Assembly: GCF_900107105.1 (NCBI RefSeq)
Contig: NZ_FNOT01000007.1
Coordinates: 186,001-250,000 of the forward strand
Reading direction: 5' to 3'
From: Geodermatophilus africanus
GTDB taxonomy: Bacteria > Actinomycetota > Actinomycetes > Mycobacteriales > Geodermatophilaceae
DNA: 64,000 bases
Under the pieces are notes generated by a model. That model ran no database searches. It worked only from the letters and a program-made list of their open reading frames with translations, and was not told the origin of the DNA. Below are positions 52,713 to 63,235 of the stretch, one piece after another; position 1 is the stretch's first letter; each line of letters opens with the position of its first letter. Made by a program: the position numbers and the translations under genes.

Positions 52713-54008
52713 ATGCCCCTCGCCCCGTCAGCGCCCACCGTGCGGTGGGAACTTCCTCGGCGTCTGCGACGCGAGGACGTCGAGGAGTGGCTTGGGAGGG
52801 TGCCGAGCACGGCGACAGCCGTGACAGTGCACCTCGGTCAGCACGGGTGTGTCGCGGCTCCGGGCGCGAGCGCCGCTCTGCAGTCCTCGCTGTGCCTGCT
52901 GCACCGCAGGGGGGTCATGACGCGGCTGTCGTTCCCAACGCTGACCTTCAAGGACGGCCGCGGGGACAAACTGTTCGAGCCTGCAAGCGTCGTGCAACGG
53001 GAGCACCGTCTGGAGCTGGATGAAGAACCGCACACCGAGGCAGAGAAAACGCTCTCATCTCGGCTCCCCGGCCTCATCCTGGCTCAGTTGTGCGACGCGG
53101 ATGGTGACGAAGGACGCCTAGAGCGGATTCGATGGCTGCAGGCTAATCTTCTCGCAGCCAACCGGACCATTTTTGGTCACGGCAAGGACCGAGTCCTAGC
53201 GGTTCTTGGAGCGAGCGACGACCGTGTCCGCTTGGCGTTACTCCCAGACGACCGACAAAAGAACCTTGAGTCGTTGCTGCTGCAGCTGTTGGGGTCCCCC
53301 AAGTACCACCCGCGCGGCCGTATCGGGAAGATGGAGCAGCTCGTTGAGTTTGTCTATCAGGCGACCGAGAACACTTTCGACCATGCGCGGCTTGACTTCG
53401 ACGGCCGCCGGATCCGTCAGGTTCGCTTCGTTAGCGTCGAGCGTTTCCAAGTGGGAACCGGGGCCGGTGCCGTACCGATTGAGAAGCTTGCGCCAGTCGA
53501 GTCAAGCCCATTAGCACAGTACCTGCGACGACTAGAACTCCGCACAGCACGAACCGGCGGCGACGCCTCCCGGATGCAACTCCTATCGGTGACTGTCGCG
53601 GACGGCGGCGTGGGTTTGGCGGCTCGGATGAATAACGGCTTCGAGGCTTATGGCGGCGACCGGCACTTCGAGTTCAAGCTGGTGCAGGAAGCAGTGCTGC
53701 CAGAAGGCACAACGAAGCCACCCGGCGAACCAGGACGCGGCGCAGGGTTGAAAAAGATGATGCGCGCATGTCACAGACTTGACGGACTGTTTGAAATCCG
53801 CACGGGCCGCTTGGCCTTGCATCGGACATACCTGCGTGAGGACGGTACGGTCCAGCAGCAGGACTTCGTCGGTCGGGATAGCTCAGCCTTCAACCTCGAA
53901 GGGGCTGACGACGAGGTTCCAATGATGGCGGGCACCACAACCTCCCTGATGTTCCCCAACATTGATTTGTTTGAGCGCCCCGGATCGCGATTAAAGGGTC
54001 GTGGGTGA
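52713..54008 (+). CDS. GHKL-type ATPase, first gene of novel operon
   Basis: A 431-residue protein. The N-terminal 130 residues are unrecognised. The C-terminal half has the full GHKL set: N box E-x-x-x-x-x-T-E-N-T-F-D-H-A (residues 212-225), G1 box VADGGVGL (295-302), G2 GRGAGLKKM (341-349) and a final GTTTSLMF (407-414). It should bind and hydrolyse ATP like Hsp90, MutL or histidine kinase domains. I see no phospho-acceptor histidine domain. ATG 52713 has GGGAG four bases upstream. It overlaps the next gene by GTGA. TTA codons suggest transfer. Confidence 0.78.
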   Translation: MPLAPSAPTVRWELPRRLRREDVEEWLGRVPSTATAVTVHLGQHGCVAAPGASAALQSSLCLLHRRGVMTRLSFPTLTFKDGRGDKLFEPASVVQREHRLELDEEPHTEAEKTLSSRLPGLILAQLCDADGDEGRLERIRWLQANLLAANRTIFGHGKDRVLAVLGASDDRVRLALLPDDRQKNLESLLLQLLGSPKYHPRGRIGKMEQLVEFVYQATENTFDHARLDFDGRRIRQVRFVSVERFQVGTGAGAVPIEKLAPVESSPLAQYLRRLELRTARTGGDASRMQLLSVTVADGGVGLAARMNNGFEAYGGDRHFEFKLVQEAVLPEGTTKPPGEPGRGAGLKKMMRACHRLDGLFEIRTGRLALHRTYLREDGTVQQQDFVGRDSSAFNLEGADDEVPMMAGTTTSLMFPNIDLFERPGSRLKGRG

Positions 54009-56335
54009 GACTGACTGTCGCTGATCTCGAATCGACGGACGACTCGACTGCAAGCAGCCATATCAAGCAAATCCGCGGTCTCGAAGACACCGCGAGCATT
54101 CTCTACATTCCGCTTCCTGCAGCAATACCTCCGGCTCTGGCGGACAACTCTGTTGTAGACCTGCCCCCCTGGGCCCTCCGTAATCACATGACGGTCCTTG
54201 GCGTGCATCCGTGGCGCATGCAGGACGTCACCGACGACGCTCTTGACGACATCGCTAGCCGAGTCCCTGACGCACCGCTGTACTTGCTCGCGCACGACCG
54301 CGAAGGCTGGCCCCAGCTGCGGCATACTCGTGGGACGCCTATCAATGGTCTAGACGAGGACGCCCTAGTGGAGGGGCTACGGCAAGCGGATCTACTGACG
54401 TTGCTGCAGCATGGAGGGGGACATCTTCCTGCCACGAGTATGCTGCACTACGAGGGTCCAAACGGTCACCACTACGGCGCATTCCTGCGACCCGGTTTTG
54501 CGTTGACGACCACCAGCGCGCTAGACCGTATTGCATTCTGGCTGCTAGCCGACCTGCGCGACCGATCGAACATAGTCGTCGATCACTGGTCGATGCTCGC
54601 GACCGGGCACCACGCGATCGCTTATGCGAACCGATTCTTTGATCGAGACAAACAGATCTTCGTCGAGCCCCTGCATGGCTACGAGGACCCGAACACGCTC
54701 ACCGCGCGCCTGCGCCGGGCTTTTCCGGAGCCGACAGTCAAACAGGCGCTTTTTCTGCTGTCAGTCAACAGCTCCGGACGGATGGCCCACCAAGTAGTTC
54801 TGCCCGCGCTGGAGCAGGCAGATCAGGTAGGGGCTATTGTTGTGGCCTTGGCGACCGCGCCGCCCGGGTCGACCGCACCCGTCCGGTCGCTGAGCCAGCT
54901 CGACAACACCTATAGGCGCTACAACGCGGATAGTTGCGCTTACTGCGAAGTCAAGCGGACTGTGATCCCAATTGACCGTGACACCTACCTAATGAGGCTC
55001 GCGGCCTACACCCAGCAAACGGCGATCACAAGGGCCGACACGGCCCGCTCAACAAAGATTGTCGAGGCATACAAGGGCCTAGGCGCGTTCAGTCTCCATC
55101 GGGATCACGTCGACGGCAGGCACCATGCATTCTACGTCGACCTGCTTCCTATGCTTGACACCGAACGCTTCGCTAGAGGCCTATCGGAGGCGGTCTCAAG
55201 CCTCAGAGACATCAGGCCGCAGGTAATCCTGCACCCGCCCACCGAGGCGGCGGCGCGGCTGGCCGGCAGTGTCGCCGATCTATTGAATCTGGATCAAGTA
55301 TGCGTGGTGTCTACGATTGAGCGCGGACTCCCCCAGCTCCAGCAACGCCAGCGTCAACTGCTGCGGGAGGCATCGGACGTGCTGGTTGTGGACGACGTGG
55401 TGATCACAGGGCGGCGGCTAGAGGGCTACCGCCAGCAGTTGATCACCCTTCGGCGCAACGGCGGCGACTCCGGGGAGGTCAACCTAGGGTGCCTCGTCGG
55501 CGTCGCTCGCGCTCGCGACGCGAGGGCTCTTAAGGGCTCGGCCGACTTCGTTCATCACGACCCGAAGCGCTGGCACACCTTCGCTGCGGTCGAGACGTTG
55601 TACCTCCCGAACTGGGACAAGCGGCAGTGCCCCTGGTGCCGGGAGCAGGCCGTCCTGGAAAGGCTGCGCAGCGATGTCAGACAGCATCCGCTTATCGCCG
55701 CGCGGCTCGACGCGCTGCGCAGCTCAGGGGGGCTCGAGGATATTTTCTTCCCGTGGCCGCACGCCGGAGGCGGGCCGGATGGGCCCGCTCCGATCACCGA
55801 GGAGGCGTGGAAGGTCGCAGGGAGTTCCGACGATGCGTCAGCGAAGTTTGCCGACCGCTTCTGGGAATTGAATCCCGGTTCGGTGTTCGGAGAGGTGCAG
55901 GGTGCGGACCTGATGACCAGCGTCGCTGCAGCGATTCACGGGTTGAGGGCCAAGACGACCGACGACGGTCGGACGCCCGTCGAGCCGCGGCTGGACACCC
56001 GCTTCCGGTCGCCGGTGTCTAAGGTGCTGGACCCCGACCTGTATCTTCTGGGCCGATTCTACGAACCGGTCTTGATTGCTTCTATTCTGCGCGCCAGCCA
56101 CGAATGGGATGTCCGGTCACCTGATGGTGACGACCACCTCGCAGACGCCGTGCGTCAGCATCTGACCTACTTGGCGTCAGGGGACAGATTCGCCGGGGAG
56201 TTGCTGGTGATGGCCGCGCTAGGGCACCTCCCGGCCGAAAGCGTCCAAGACACGCCCAGCAATGGCGATCCGGACCTCCAGCGTGCCATCGACGCGCTGG
56301 TCGCGATCGCGCGCAAAGCGGGTGGCACACCATGA
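54005..56335 (+). CDS. Large phosphoribosyltransferase-like protein with CxxC pairs
   Basis: A 776-residue protein. Residues about 145-210 (HYGAFLRPGFALTTTSALDR, then NIVVDHWSMLATG) look like a divergent PRTase-type domain. C311 and C314 (CAYC) are followed by a second domain with the PRPP loop VLVVDDVVITG at 459-469. A second CxxC (CPWC, 542-545) is near HDPKRWHTF. The last 150 residues are helical. The pattern suggests two coupled Rossmann-like PRTase folds with a zinc site. A nucleotide or nucleic-acid substrate is likely but unproven. GTG and ATG overlaps tie it to both neighbours. Confidence 0.7.
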   Translation: MRLTVADLESTDDSTASSHIKQIRGLEDTASILYIPLPAAIPPALADNSVVDLPPWALRNHMTVLGVHPWRMQDVTDDALDDIASRVPDAPLYLLAHDREGWPQLRHTRGTPINGLDEDALVEGLRQADLLTLLQHGGGHLPATSMLHYEGPNGHHYGAFLRPGFALTTTSALDRIAFWLLADLRDRSNIVVDHWSMLATGHHAIAYANRFFDRDKQIFVEPLHGYEDPNTLTARLRRAFPEPTVKQALFLLSVNSSGRMAHQVVLPALEQADQVGAIVVALATAPPGSTAPVRSLSQLDNTYRRYNADSCAYCEVKRTVIPIDRDTYLMRLAAYTQQTAITRADTARSTKIVEAYKGLGAFSLHRDHVDGRHHAFYVDLLPMLDTERFARGLSEAVSSLRDIRPQVILHPPTEAAARLAGSVADLLNLDQVCVVSTIERGLPQLQQRQRQLLREASDVLVVDDVVITGRRLEGYRQQLITLRRNGGDSGEVNLGCLVGVARARDARALKGSADFVHHDPKRWHTFAAVETLYLPNWDKRQCPWCREQAVLERLRSDVRQHPLIAARLDALRSSGGLEDIFFPWPHAGGGPDGPAPITEEAWKVAGSSDDASAKFADRFWELNPGSVFGEVQGADLMTSVAAAIHGLRAKTTDDGRTPVEPRLDTRFRSPVSKVLDPDLYLLGRFYEPVLIASILRASHEWDVRSPDGDDHLADAVRQHLTYLASGDRFAGELLVMAALGHLPAESVQDTPSNGDPDLQRAIDALVAIARKAGGTP

Positions 56336-56892
56336 CATTGCACAGGGCGGCCGCAGCGGAGTTCAGGCGCCACCACTACGCTCTAGTGAGGGGCTTCGTG
56401 CCAGCGAACATCCTAAACGACCTCTCAGGGCTGGCTGCGACCGCTTCCTGGCGAGCGTGCCCGCTCATCGACGGACCAGTGCGCCAGCACAAGGATGAGG
56501 CCGTACTAGACCGGCCCAGCGACATAGTACCCCTCGAGCGGTGCGCTCAATTGCTACACGAACAAGCGGTTCTGGTCGGATTCCAATCGTGGGAGCCTAA
56601 CGAGTTTACACTGAACAGATACGTCGGGACATCGGCACATATAACGGCACACCGCGACAGTGTGCGCTACATCGGTCTTGTTGCGGTGCTCACTTTGTAC
56701 GGGCGGGCGAACTTTCGCATCTGCCGTACCCGTGCTGGGCCCACCGTCCAGCAATGGCTGTCGCGTCCGGGTGACCTCGTGCTGATGCGAGGGGCTCGTC
56801 CGGGCGCACCGGATGAACGGCCGTATCACGCTGTCGACGGACCTGTCGACGGCGCGCGGTTAACGCTCTCCGCCCGCTGTCGAGTGGACTGA
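56332..56892 (+). CDS. Small 2-oxoglutarate/Fe(II) oxygenase
   Basis: A 186-residue double-stranded beta-helix enzyme. H107-R-D109 (AHRDSVRY) and H166 (PYHAVDGP) form the iron triad, and R176 (ARLTLSAR), ten residues after H166, is the usual 2-oxoglutarate salt bridge. Between them are LTLYGRANFRI and PGDLVLMRGARPG, as in AlkB-like and prolyl-hydroxylase-like enzymes. The ATG overlaps the PRTase stop (ATGA). It probably hydroxylates or demethylates a nucleic acid or a partner protein; which is unknown. Confidence 0.75.
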   Translation: MTLHRAAAAEFRRHHYALVRGFVPANILNDLSGLAATASWRACPLIDGPVRQHKDEAVLDRPSDIVPLERCAQLLHEQAVLVGFQSWEPNEFTLNRYVGTSAHITAHRDSVRYIGLVAVLTLYGRANFRICRTRAGPTVQQWLSRPGDLVLMRGARPGAPDERPYHAVDGPVDGARLTLSARCRVD

Positions 56893-56924
56893 CCGTGGCC
56901 CTGGATAATCTGGTCGACGAATTC

Positions 56925-57092
56925 GTGGGAGTGGCTGAACAAGGAGGTCGAGCGGCGCACTGACGTCGTCGGCATCTTCTCGGATGACACCGCGCTGCCG
57001 CCGCTGGCCGGCTGCGTACTGATCGAGGCCATGACGAATGGCAGGTCTCCGACCGCCGCTACCTCTCCGAGGCCCCGATGGCCTTGCTCACC
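56925..57092 (+). pseudogene. IS256-family transposase C-terminal remnant
   Basis: WLNKEVERRTDVVGIFSDDT, then LAGCVLIEA, and after a one-base deletion DEWQVSDRRYLSEAPMALL. This is the C-terminal end of mutator-type (IS256) transposases. The front two thirds are gone and no inverted repeats are visible. It sits between the oxygenase and the island end; the rest of 56893-57604 holds only arm sites and attR. Confidence 0.75.
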
Positions 57093-57326
57093 CCGCCCGC
57101 GCCGACCGCCCTGGACACCCGCCGCAGCGACGCCGACGAGGTGATCGATCAGCCCACCTTGCCGACGGCAGAGTTGGCACCACCGCAGAGCTACACGCGA
57201 CGAGCTACACCACGACGTTGGACGTTACCCCGGCCGATGACCTCATCAGCGCGCGCCTGCGAGGGGACGAGCCGCAAACAGATCCGCGCGAGGGTCACGC
57301 CCGTGACCTGCCGTAGGTCCAACGTT

Positions 57327-57346
57327 TGTGGTCGCGTTGTGGTCGC
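57327..57346. repeat. Putative integrase arm-type sites, right arm
   Basis: TGTGGTCGC at 57327-57335 and 57338-57346, 11-base period, ending about 105 bases before attR. The second copy continues GGACTGC exactly as at 47277-47292. Confidence 0.55.
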
Positions 57347-57451
57347 GGACTGCCCGCTACCCGGAGAGGTTTGTCGGTAGGCGCTGGCACCCTACGCCGC
57401 CCTGACCAGCGTGGACGGCATCATGTGGCCTCGCCCGGCATGCCCGGGTTG

Positions 57452-57498
57452 GGACTTTTAATCCGCGGGTTGTGGGTTCGATCCCCACGGGGCCCACC
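57452..57498. repeat. attR: 47-bp direct repeat of tRNA-Lys 3' end
   Basis: Identical to 27279-27325. It marks the right end of the island; the native chromosome resumes at about 57499. Confidence 0.95.
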
Positions 57499-57604
57499 CG
57501 AGAGTGCTGGTCGAGAGCTCGCTCGTGGAGCACGTCCATCGCGATCCGCAGCCGGCGTGGTGCGGAGGCCGATGAGTTCCGTGATCGTCGCTGGTCAGGA
57601 CCAC

Positions 57605-58231
57605 ATGAGCGTCGGGACCCAAGCGATCCGGCTGGACATGACCATGTCCCTCGACGGTTTCGTCGTCGGGCCGCAGGACAGCACGGAGGAGCCGATGGGC
57701 ACCGGCGGGTTCCGGCTGTTCAACTGGCTGGACCACCGCCACGACCCGGGACCGAACGGTCAGGTGTTCGCCGAGGCCACCGCGACCCGGGCCGTCATCT
57801 CGGGCCGCCGCACCTACGAGCACGCGAACCGCTGGCAGGGCGACCACCACGACGGCGTCCCGGTCTTCGTGCTCACCCACCGGGTGCCGGAGGAGCCTCC
57901 GCCGGGCAGCGTGCAGTACGTCACCGACGTCCGCACCTGCGCGGAGTCGGCCCGTGCCGCCGCCGGCGACGCCGATGTGCTGGTCCTGGGCGCCGGGGCC
58001 GCTCAGGCCCTGCTCCGGGCCGGGGAGCTCGACGAGATGGAACTGCACGTCGTCCCCGTCCTCCTCGGACGGGGGCGACGGCTGTTCGACCACCTGCCCG
58101 CCGAGCCGACCGAGCTCGAGCTGACCCGCGAGTTGAACGCTGCGGATGCCGACCCCGTGCACCGGGTCCTGCACCTTCGCTACCGCGTACAGCGGCCGCC
58201 ACCCACCCAGGACGCGGGAGACAACCGATGA
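57605..58231 (+). CDS. Dihydrofolate reductase family protein (RibD C-terminal-like)
   Basis: A 208-residue protein with IRLDMTMSLDGFVVGPQDS, then ATRAVISGRRTYEHANRW, VLVLGAGAAQALLRAGELDE and VVPVLLGRGRRLF, the layout of RibD_C/DHFR-like reductases. These usually bind NADPH; the substrate is unknown in this small subgroup. ATG 57605 has AGGA four bases upstream; ATG 57572 is the alternative. The next gene starts in its stop, so the two form an operon. Confidence 0.87.
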   Translation: MSVGTQAIRLDMTMSLDGFVVGPQDSTEEPMGTGGFRLFNWLDHRHDPGPNGQVFAEATATRAVISGRRTYEHANRWQGDHHDGVPVFVLTHRVPEEPPPGSVQYVTDVRTCAESARAAAGDADVLVLGAGAAQALLRAGELDEMELHVVPVLLGRGRRLFDHLPAEPTELELTRELNAADADPVHRVLHLRYRVQRPPPTQDAGDNR

Positions 58232-58641
58232 GGACGTTGCACGTCGGCCTCCGGGTCGCTGATCCCGATCGAGCGGTCGCGTTCTACACGGCCGTCGGCT
58301 ACGAGGTGGTCGGACGGGTGCCGGAGACCCCGGCCGGACAGCTGACGATGCTCAAACTGCCCGACGACGACGTGGTCAGCGTCGAGCTCGTCTTCGACCC
58401 CAGTGCGGCCCACAGGGATCGGGGCACCGGCCTCAGCCACCTCGTCATCCAGGTGGAGTCGATGGACGCCACGATCGCCGACCTCAGGACAAAAGGCATC
58501 GAGGTCGCCGAGCCCGAGTCGCCCGATGGTTCAGCGGACTTCCTGACGACCTGGATCACGGACCCCGACGGCAACCGGATCGAGCTGGTCCAGTGGCCTG
58601 CCGGCCATCCCGACGGTCTCACCGCGGCTGACTGGTCGTGA
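58228..58641 (+). CDS. VOC family protein (glyoxalase-like)
   Basis: A 137-residue two-module protein: LHVGLRVADPDRAVAFYTAV, then GYEVVGRVPE, TGLSHLVIQVESMD and WITDPDGNRIELVQW. The His and Glu of the two modules fit the glyoxalase I metal site. Its ATG overlaps the stop of the DHFR-like gene (ATGA). Lactoylglutathione lyase activity is unlikely in a mycothiol organism; the substrate is unknown. Confidence 0.88.
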   Translation: MRTLHVGLRVADPDRAVAFYTAVGYEVVGRVPETPAGQLTMLKLPDDDVVSVELVFDPSAAHRDRGTGLSHLVIQVESMDATIADLRTKGIEVAEPESPDGSADFLTTWITDPDGNRIELVQWPAGHPDGLTAADWS

Positions 58642-58714
58642 CAGCACCGGAGCTGTGGTGCTCCTCGACGGGCGCGAGGAAGGGCAGCGGCAGTCCCGGC
58701 CCGAACTGACGCGA

Positions 58715-59122
58715 TCAGCCGCGCACCTGCTCGAGCAGGCCCATGTCGTCCCGGCACGCCCAGTGCTCGACGATCAGCCCGTCGGCGACGCGCCAGATGT
58801 GGATGAACGTCCACGCGATGGGACGACCCGACGGGGGCACGTCGGCGAGCAGCGGCATCGTCGACTCCCGATGGGTGCCGCGCAGAGTGAGGTGCTGCGC
58901 CACGATGTCGCCGTTCCCGATGAGGTGGTGTTGCTCGAGGGTGACCGGCCCGAGGTCGTGGTCGAGGGTGCGCAGGATCCGGGCCAGCCCATCGCGGCCC
59001 TGGGGGCCGGCCGCGTGGTTGACCATGTCGACGGCGACGAACTCGTCGAGGAAGGTGTCGTCGCCTGCCTGCTGACGCCGGAGCATCTCCTCGACGATCT
59101 CCCGCGCGCCTCGTCCGTCCAT
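58715..59122 (-). CDS. SnoaL-like / ester cyclase family protein
   Basis: A 135-residue NTF2-fold protein: IVEEMLRRQQAGDDTFLDEF, then DMVNHAAGPQGRDGLARIL and IAWTFIHIWRVADGLIVEHW. This pattern is that of SnoaL-like polyketide cyclases and related small hydrolases or isomerases. Without polyketide genes nearby, its substrate is unknown. Confidence 0.85.
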   Translation of the reverse strand: MDGRGAREIVEEMLRRQQAGDDTFLDEFVAVDMVNHAAGPQGRDGLARILRTLDHDLGPVTLEQHHLIGNGDIVAQHLTLRGTHRESTMPLLADVPPSGRPIAWTFIHIWRVADGLIVEHWACRDDMGLLEQVRG

Positions 59123-59178
59123 GCCGGCAAGCGTGCCAGCGCGAGTGTGCCCCTGGGGACGGCGTCCCGCCGCTGACG

Positions 59179-61569
<2,391 letters not shown>

Positions 61570-61945
61570 CGGAACTCCCTCTGTCGAGCGGCCGTCCCCG
61601 CACTCGCGGCGACGGTCCGCTGTCTACCGGATGGGGGTGTCAGTCGGGGTGCCGCGCGCCCGTCCGGGTGACGGCGGCCGTTCGCGACACGCGGGTGTCG
61701 CACCGGCGTCCGGGCGTGACCGCGTGCCGCAGCGGCCGTCCCACGCTCGTGGACAGGGCGCTTGTCGACAAGACGGCGTCCGCAGCGAGGGGTCGCCGAC
61801 CCCCGCGCACGGCCTCCACAACGATGCGGTGACGGGGCCGGGAGCGGGGTGTCCGGGCGGGTGGTCCGCGGCCCCGCGAGCCCTAGTTTTCCGGCTGCGC
61901 GCGGCCCTTCCCCGGCCGCGGCGGGACCCGCCCGAGGAGACCTGC
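61570..61945. other. Divergent intergenic region
   Basis: These 376 bases separate the UvrA-like gene and a small plus-strand gene. I see no gene, repeat or structured RNA that I can support. Confidence 0.35.
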
Positions 61946-62176
61946 GTGAGCACGCCCAGCACCACCATCCCCCGCACCCCGACCGGGACCGAGGACCTCC
62001 CGGCCGACGACGGGCTCGCCCTCCTCCTGGACCTGTTCGCGCTCGGTTCCGCAGCGGAGCCCGCGCCCCGGGCGGCCGACCGGCAGCGGCCGGGGGGCCG
62101 CGCGCGGCTGCGGGACTGGGTGCGGCGGGCGGCCCTCTGGGGCGCGGGACCACAGGGGGCCTGGCGTGCCTGGTGA
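61946..62176 (+). CDS. Small hypothetical protein (76 residues)
   Basis: A short protein with a Thr/Pro-rich start (STPSTTIPRTPTGTEDLP), one Leu-rich helix (DDGLALLLDLFALGSA) and a basic end with RARLRDWVRRAALWG. GTG 61946 follows GAGGAG by about six bases, the main support for coding. No family is recognised. Confidence 0.5.
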   Translation: MSTPSTTIPRTPTGTEDLPADDGLALLLDLFALGSAAEPAPRAADRQRPGGRARLRDWVRRAALWGAGPQGAWRAW

Positions 62177-62257
62177 GCGCGGTCCCCGGTCGACGTCGAT
62201 GACCAGCCGGTCCGCCGCCCGCGCGGCGGCCGGATCGCACTGCGGAGGTGTGGAGTC

Positions 62258-63046
62258 GTGATGCTGGAGCTGGGAGAGGCCCTGCTGGCCCTCCTCGCGC
62301 TGCTCGTGCTGGTCGTCGCCCTGGGCAGGAGCTCGACGGCCCGCTACGAGGCCGAGCGGGCGCACCGTGCTCGGCAGCAGGCGGCCGACGCCGCGGCCCC
62401 CACCGGGCGGGAGCGTGCCGAGGGCGAGGGGACGGCGCACCCGGCCGGCCGCGGGACGGCGGCGTGGTGGCTGGTCGACGAGCCGCAGGACCGAGCGGGC
62501 ACGGTCGTCCTGGCCGGCCCCTTCCCCGGCCGGATGGAGGCGGACTGGGCCGCGGTCTCCGGCGGGTTCCCCGCGACGGTGCAGGTGGTCCACGGCGCCC
62601 GCCGGGCCGACGGCTCGCTGGTCCGGCGTCAGTCGCCGCAGGAGCGCGCCTGGCTGACCGAGCTGGGCAGCCAGCTGGACCGGCTGGCCGACGACTGGGA
62701 CGAGCTGCTGTCGGACGCCGACGCGCTGACGACGCTCCTGGTGGAGGTGAGCGCGGCGCTGGTAGAGGCCGGGCTCAGCCTGCACGACGCCGCGGGGGAC
62801 AGCCCGGCCGGCGGCGTGTGCCTGACTCCCGACCCGGCACGCCGCGGCATCCTCGTCACCTGGCGCCAGCACGACCGGATGAGCCTGGAGCGGGTCCGGG
62901 GCGAGGTGGTCGAGGCGGCGGTGGAGCGGACGATGAACGCTGCGGTCGCCGACGTCCTCACCGCGATGGGCTTCCCCGTCACGCCGGTCGGGACGAGCGG
63001 GTGCCACCTGGTCGCCGCTGACCAGCAGTCGGCGTCGGCCGCCTGA
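62258..63046 (+). CDS. Membrane-anchored hypothetical protein
   Basis: A 262-residue protein: one N-terminal membrane helix (LGEALLALLALLVLVVALG), a charged helical stretch with ARQQAADAAA-like composition, then a soluble domain with AAWWLVDEPQDRAG, GPFPGRMEADWAAVSGGFPA and a C-terminal VERTMNAAVADVLTAMGF. I recognise no family. GTG 62258 and ATG 62261 are adjacent candidate starts behind GGAGG. Confidence 0.65.
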   Translation: MMLELGEALLALLALLVLVVALGRSSTARYEAERAHRARQQAADAAAPTGRERAEGEGTAHPAGRGTAAWWLVDEPQDRAGTVVLAGPFPGRMEADWAAVSGGFPATVQVVHGARRADGSLVRRQSPQERAWLTELGSQLDRLADDWDELLSDADALTTLLVEVSAALVEAGLSLHDAAGDSPAGGVCLTPDPARRGILVTWRQHDRMSLERVRGEVVEAAVERTMNAAVADVLTAMGFPVTPVGTSGCHLVAADQQSASAA

Positions 63047-63235
63047 CGCCACCGCCTCCGGCCGGCGCACGGGGGCCGCGGCGACCCGCACGCTGGCCAA
63101 CGCCGCCCGGATGGTGGCCGGCCAGCCAGCGCTGCTGCACCTGCGCACGCTGCAGGCCGTCGAGGCCGGCGGGCCACGGTCCACCTCTCCACGGCACCGG
63201 CCGGCTGACCCGCCGGCCGGGCGCCGGGACGCCGG

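Larger units (their letters stand above)
27279..57498. mobile_element. Composite integrative island inserted in tRNA-Lys
   Basis: A 30.2-kb insertion bounded by 47-bp direct repeats of the tRNA-Lys 3' end. A tyrosine integrase lies at the left end with its 3' terminus inside the repeat. The island carries HTH regulators, a RepA-like ATPase, several defence-like modules and decayed transposases. TTA codons, rare in this background, occur in its cargo (for example in the genes at 37459, 52713 and 56332). Internal att-like relics at 47.4 and 49.4 kb show it is built from more than one element. I see no relaxase or FtsK-type conjugation gene, so it is probably mobilisable only with help, or fixed. 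Confidence 0.9.

Noticed and set aside
52713-54008. GHKL protein as ordinary histidine kinase
   Set aside because: No dimerisation/phospho-acceptor helix with a conserved His lies before the ATPase motifs and no response regulator is adjacent.
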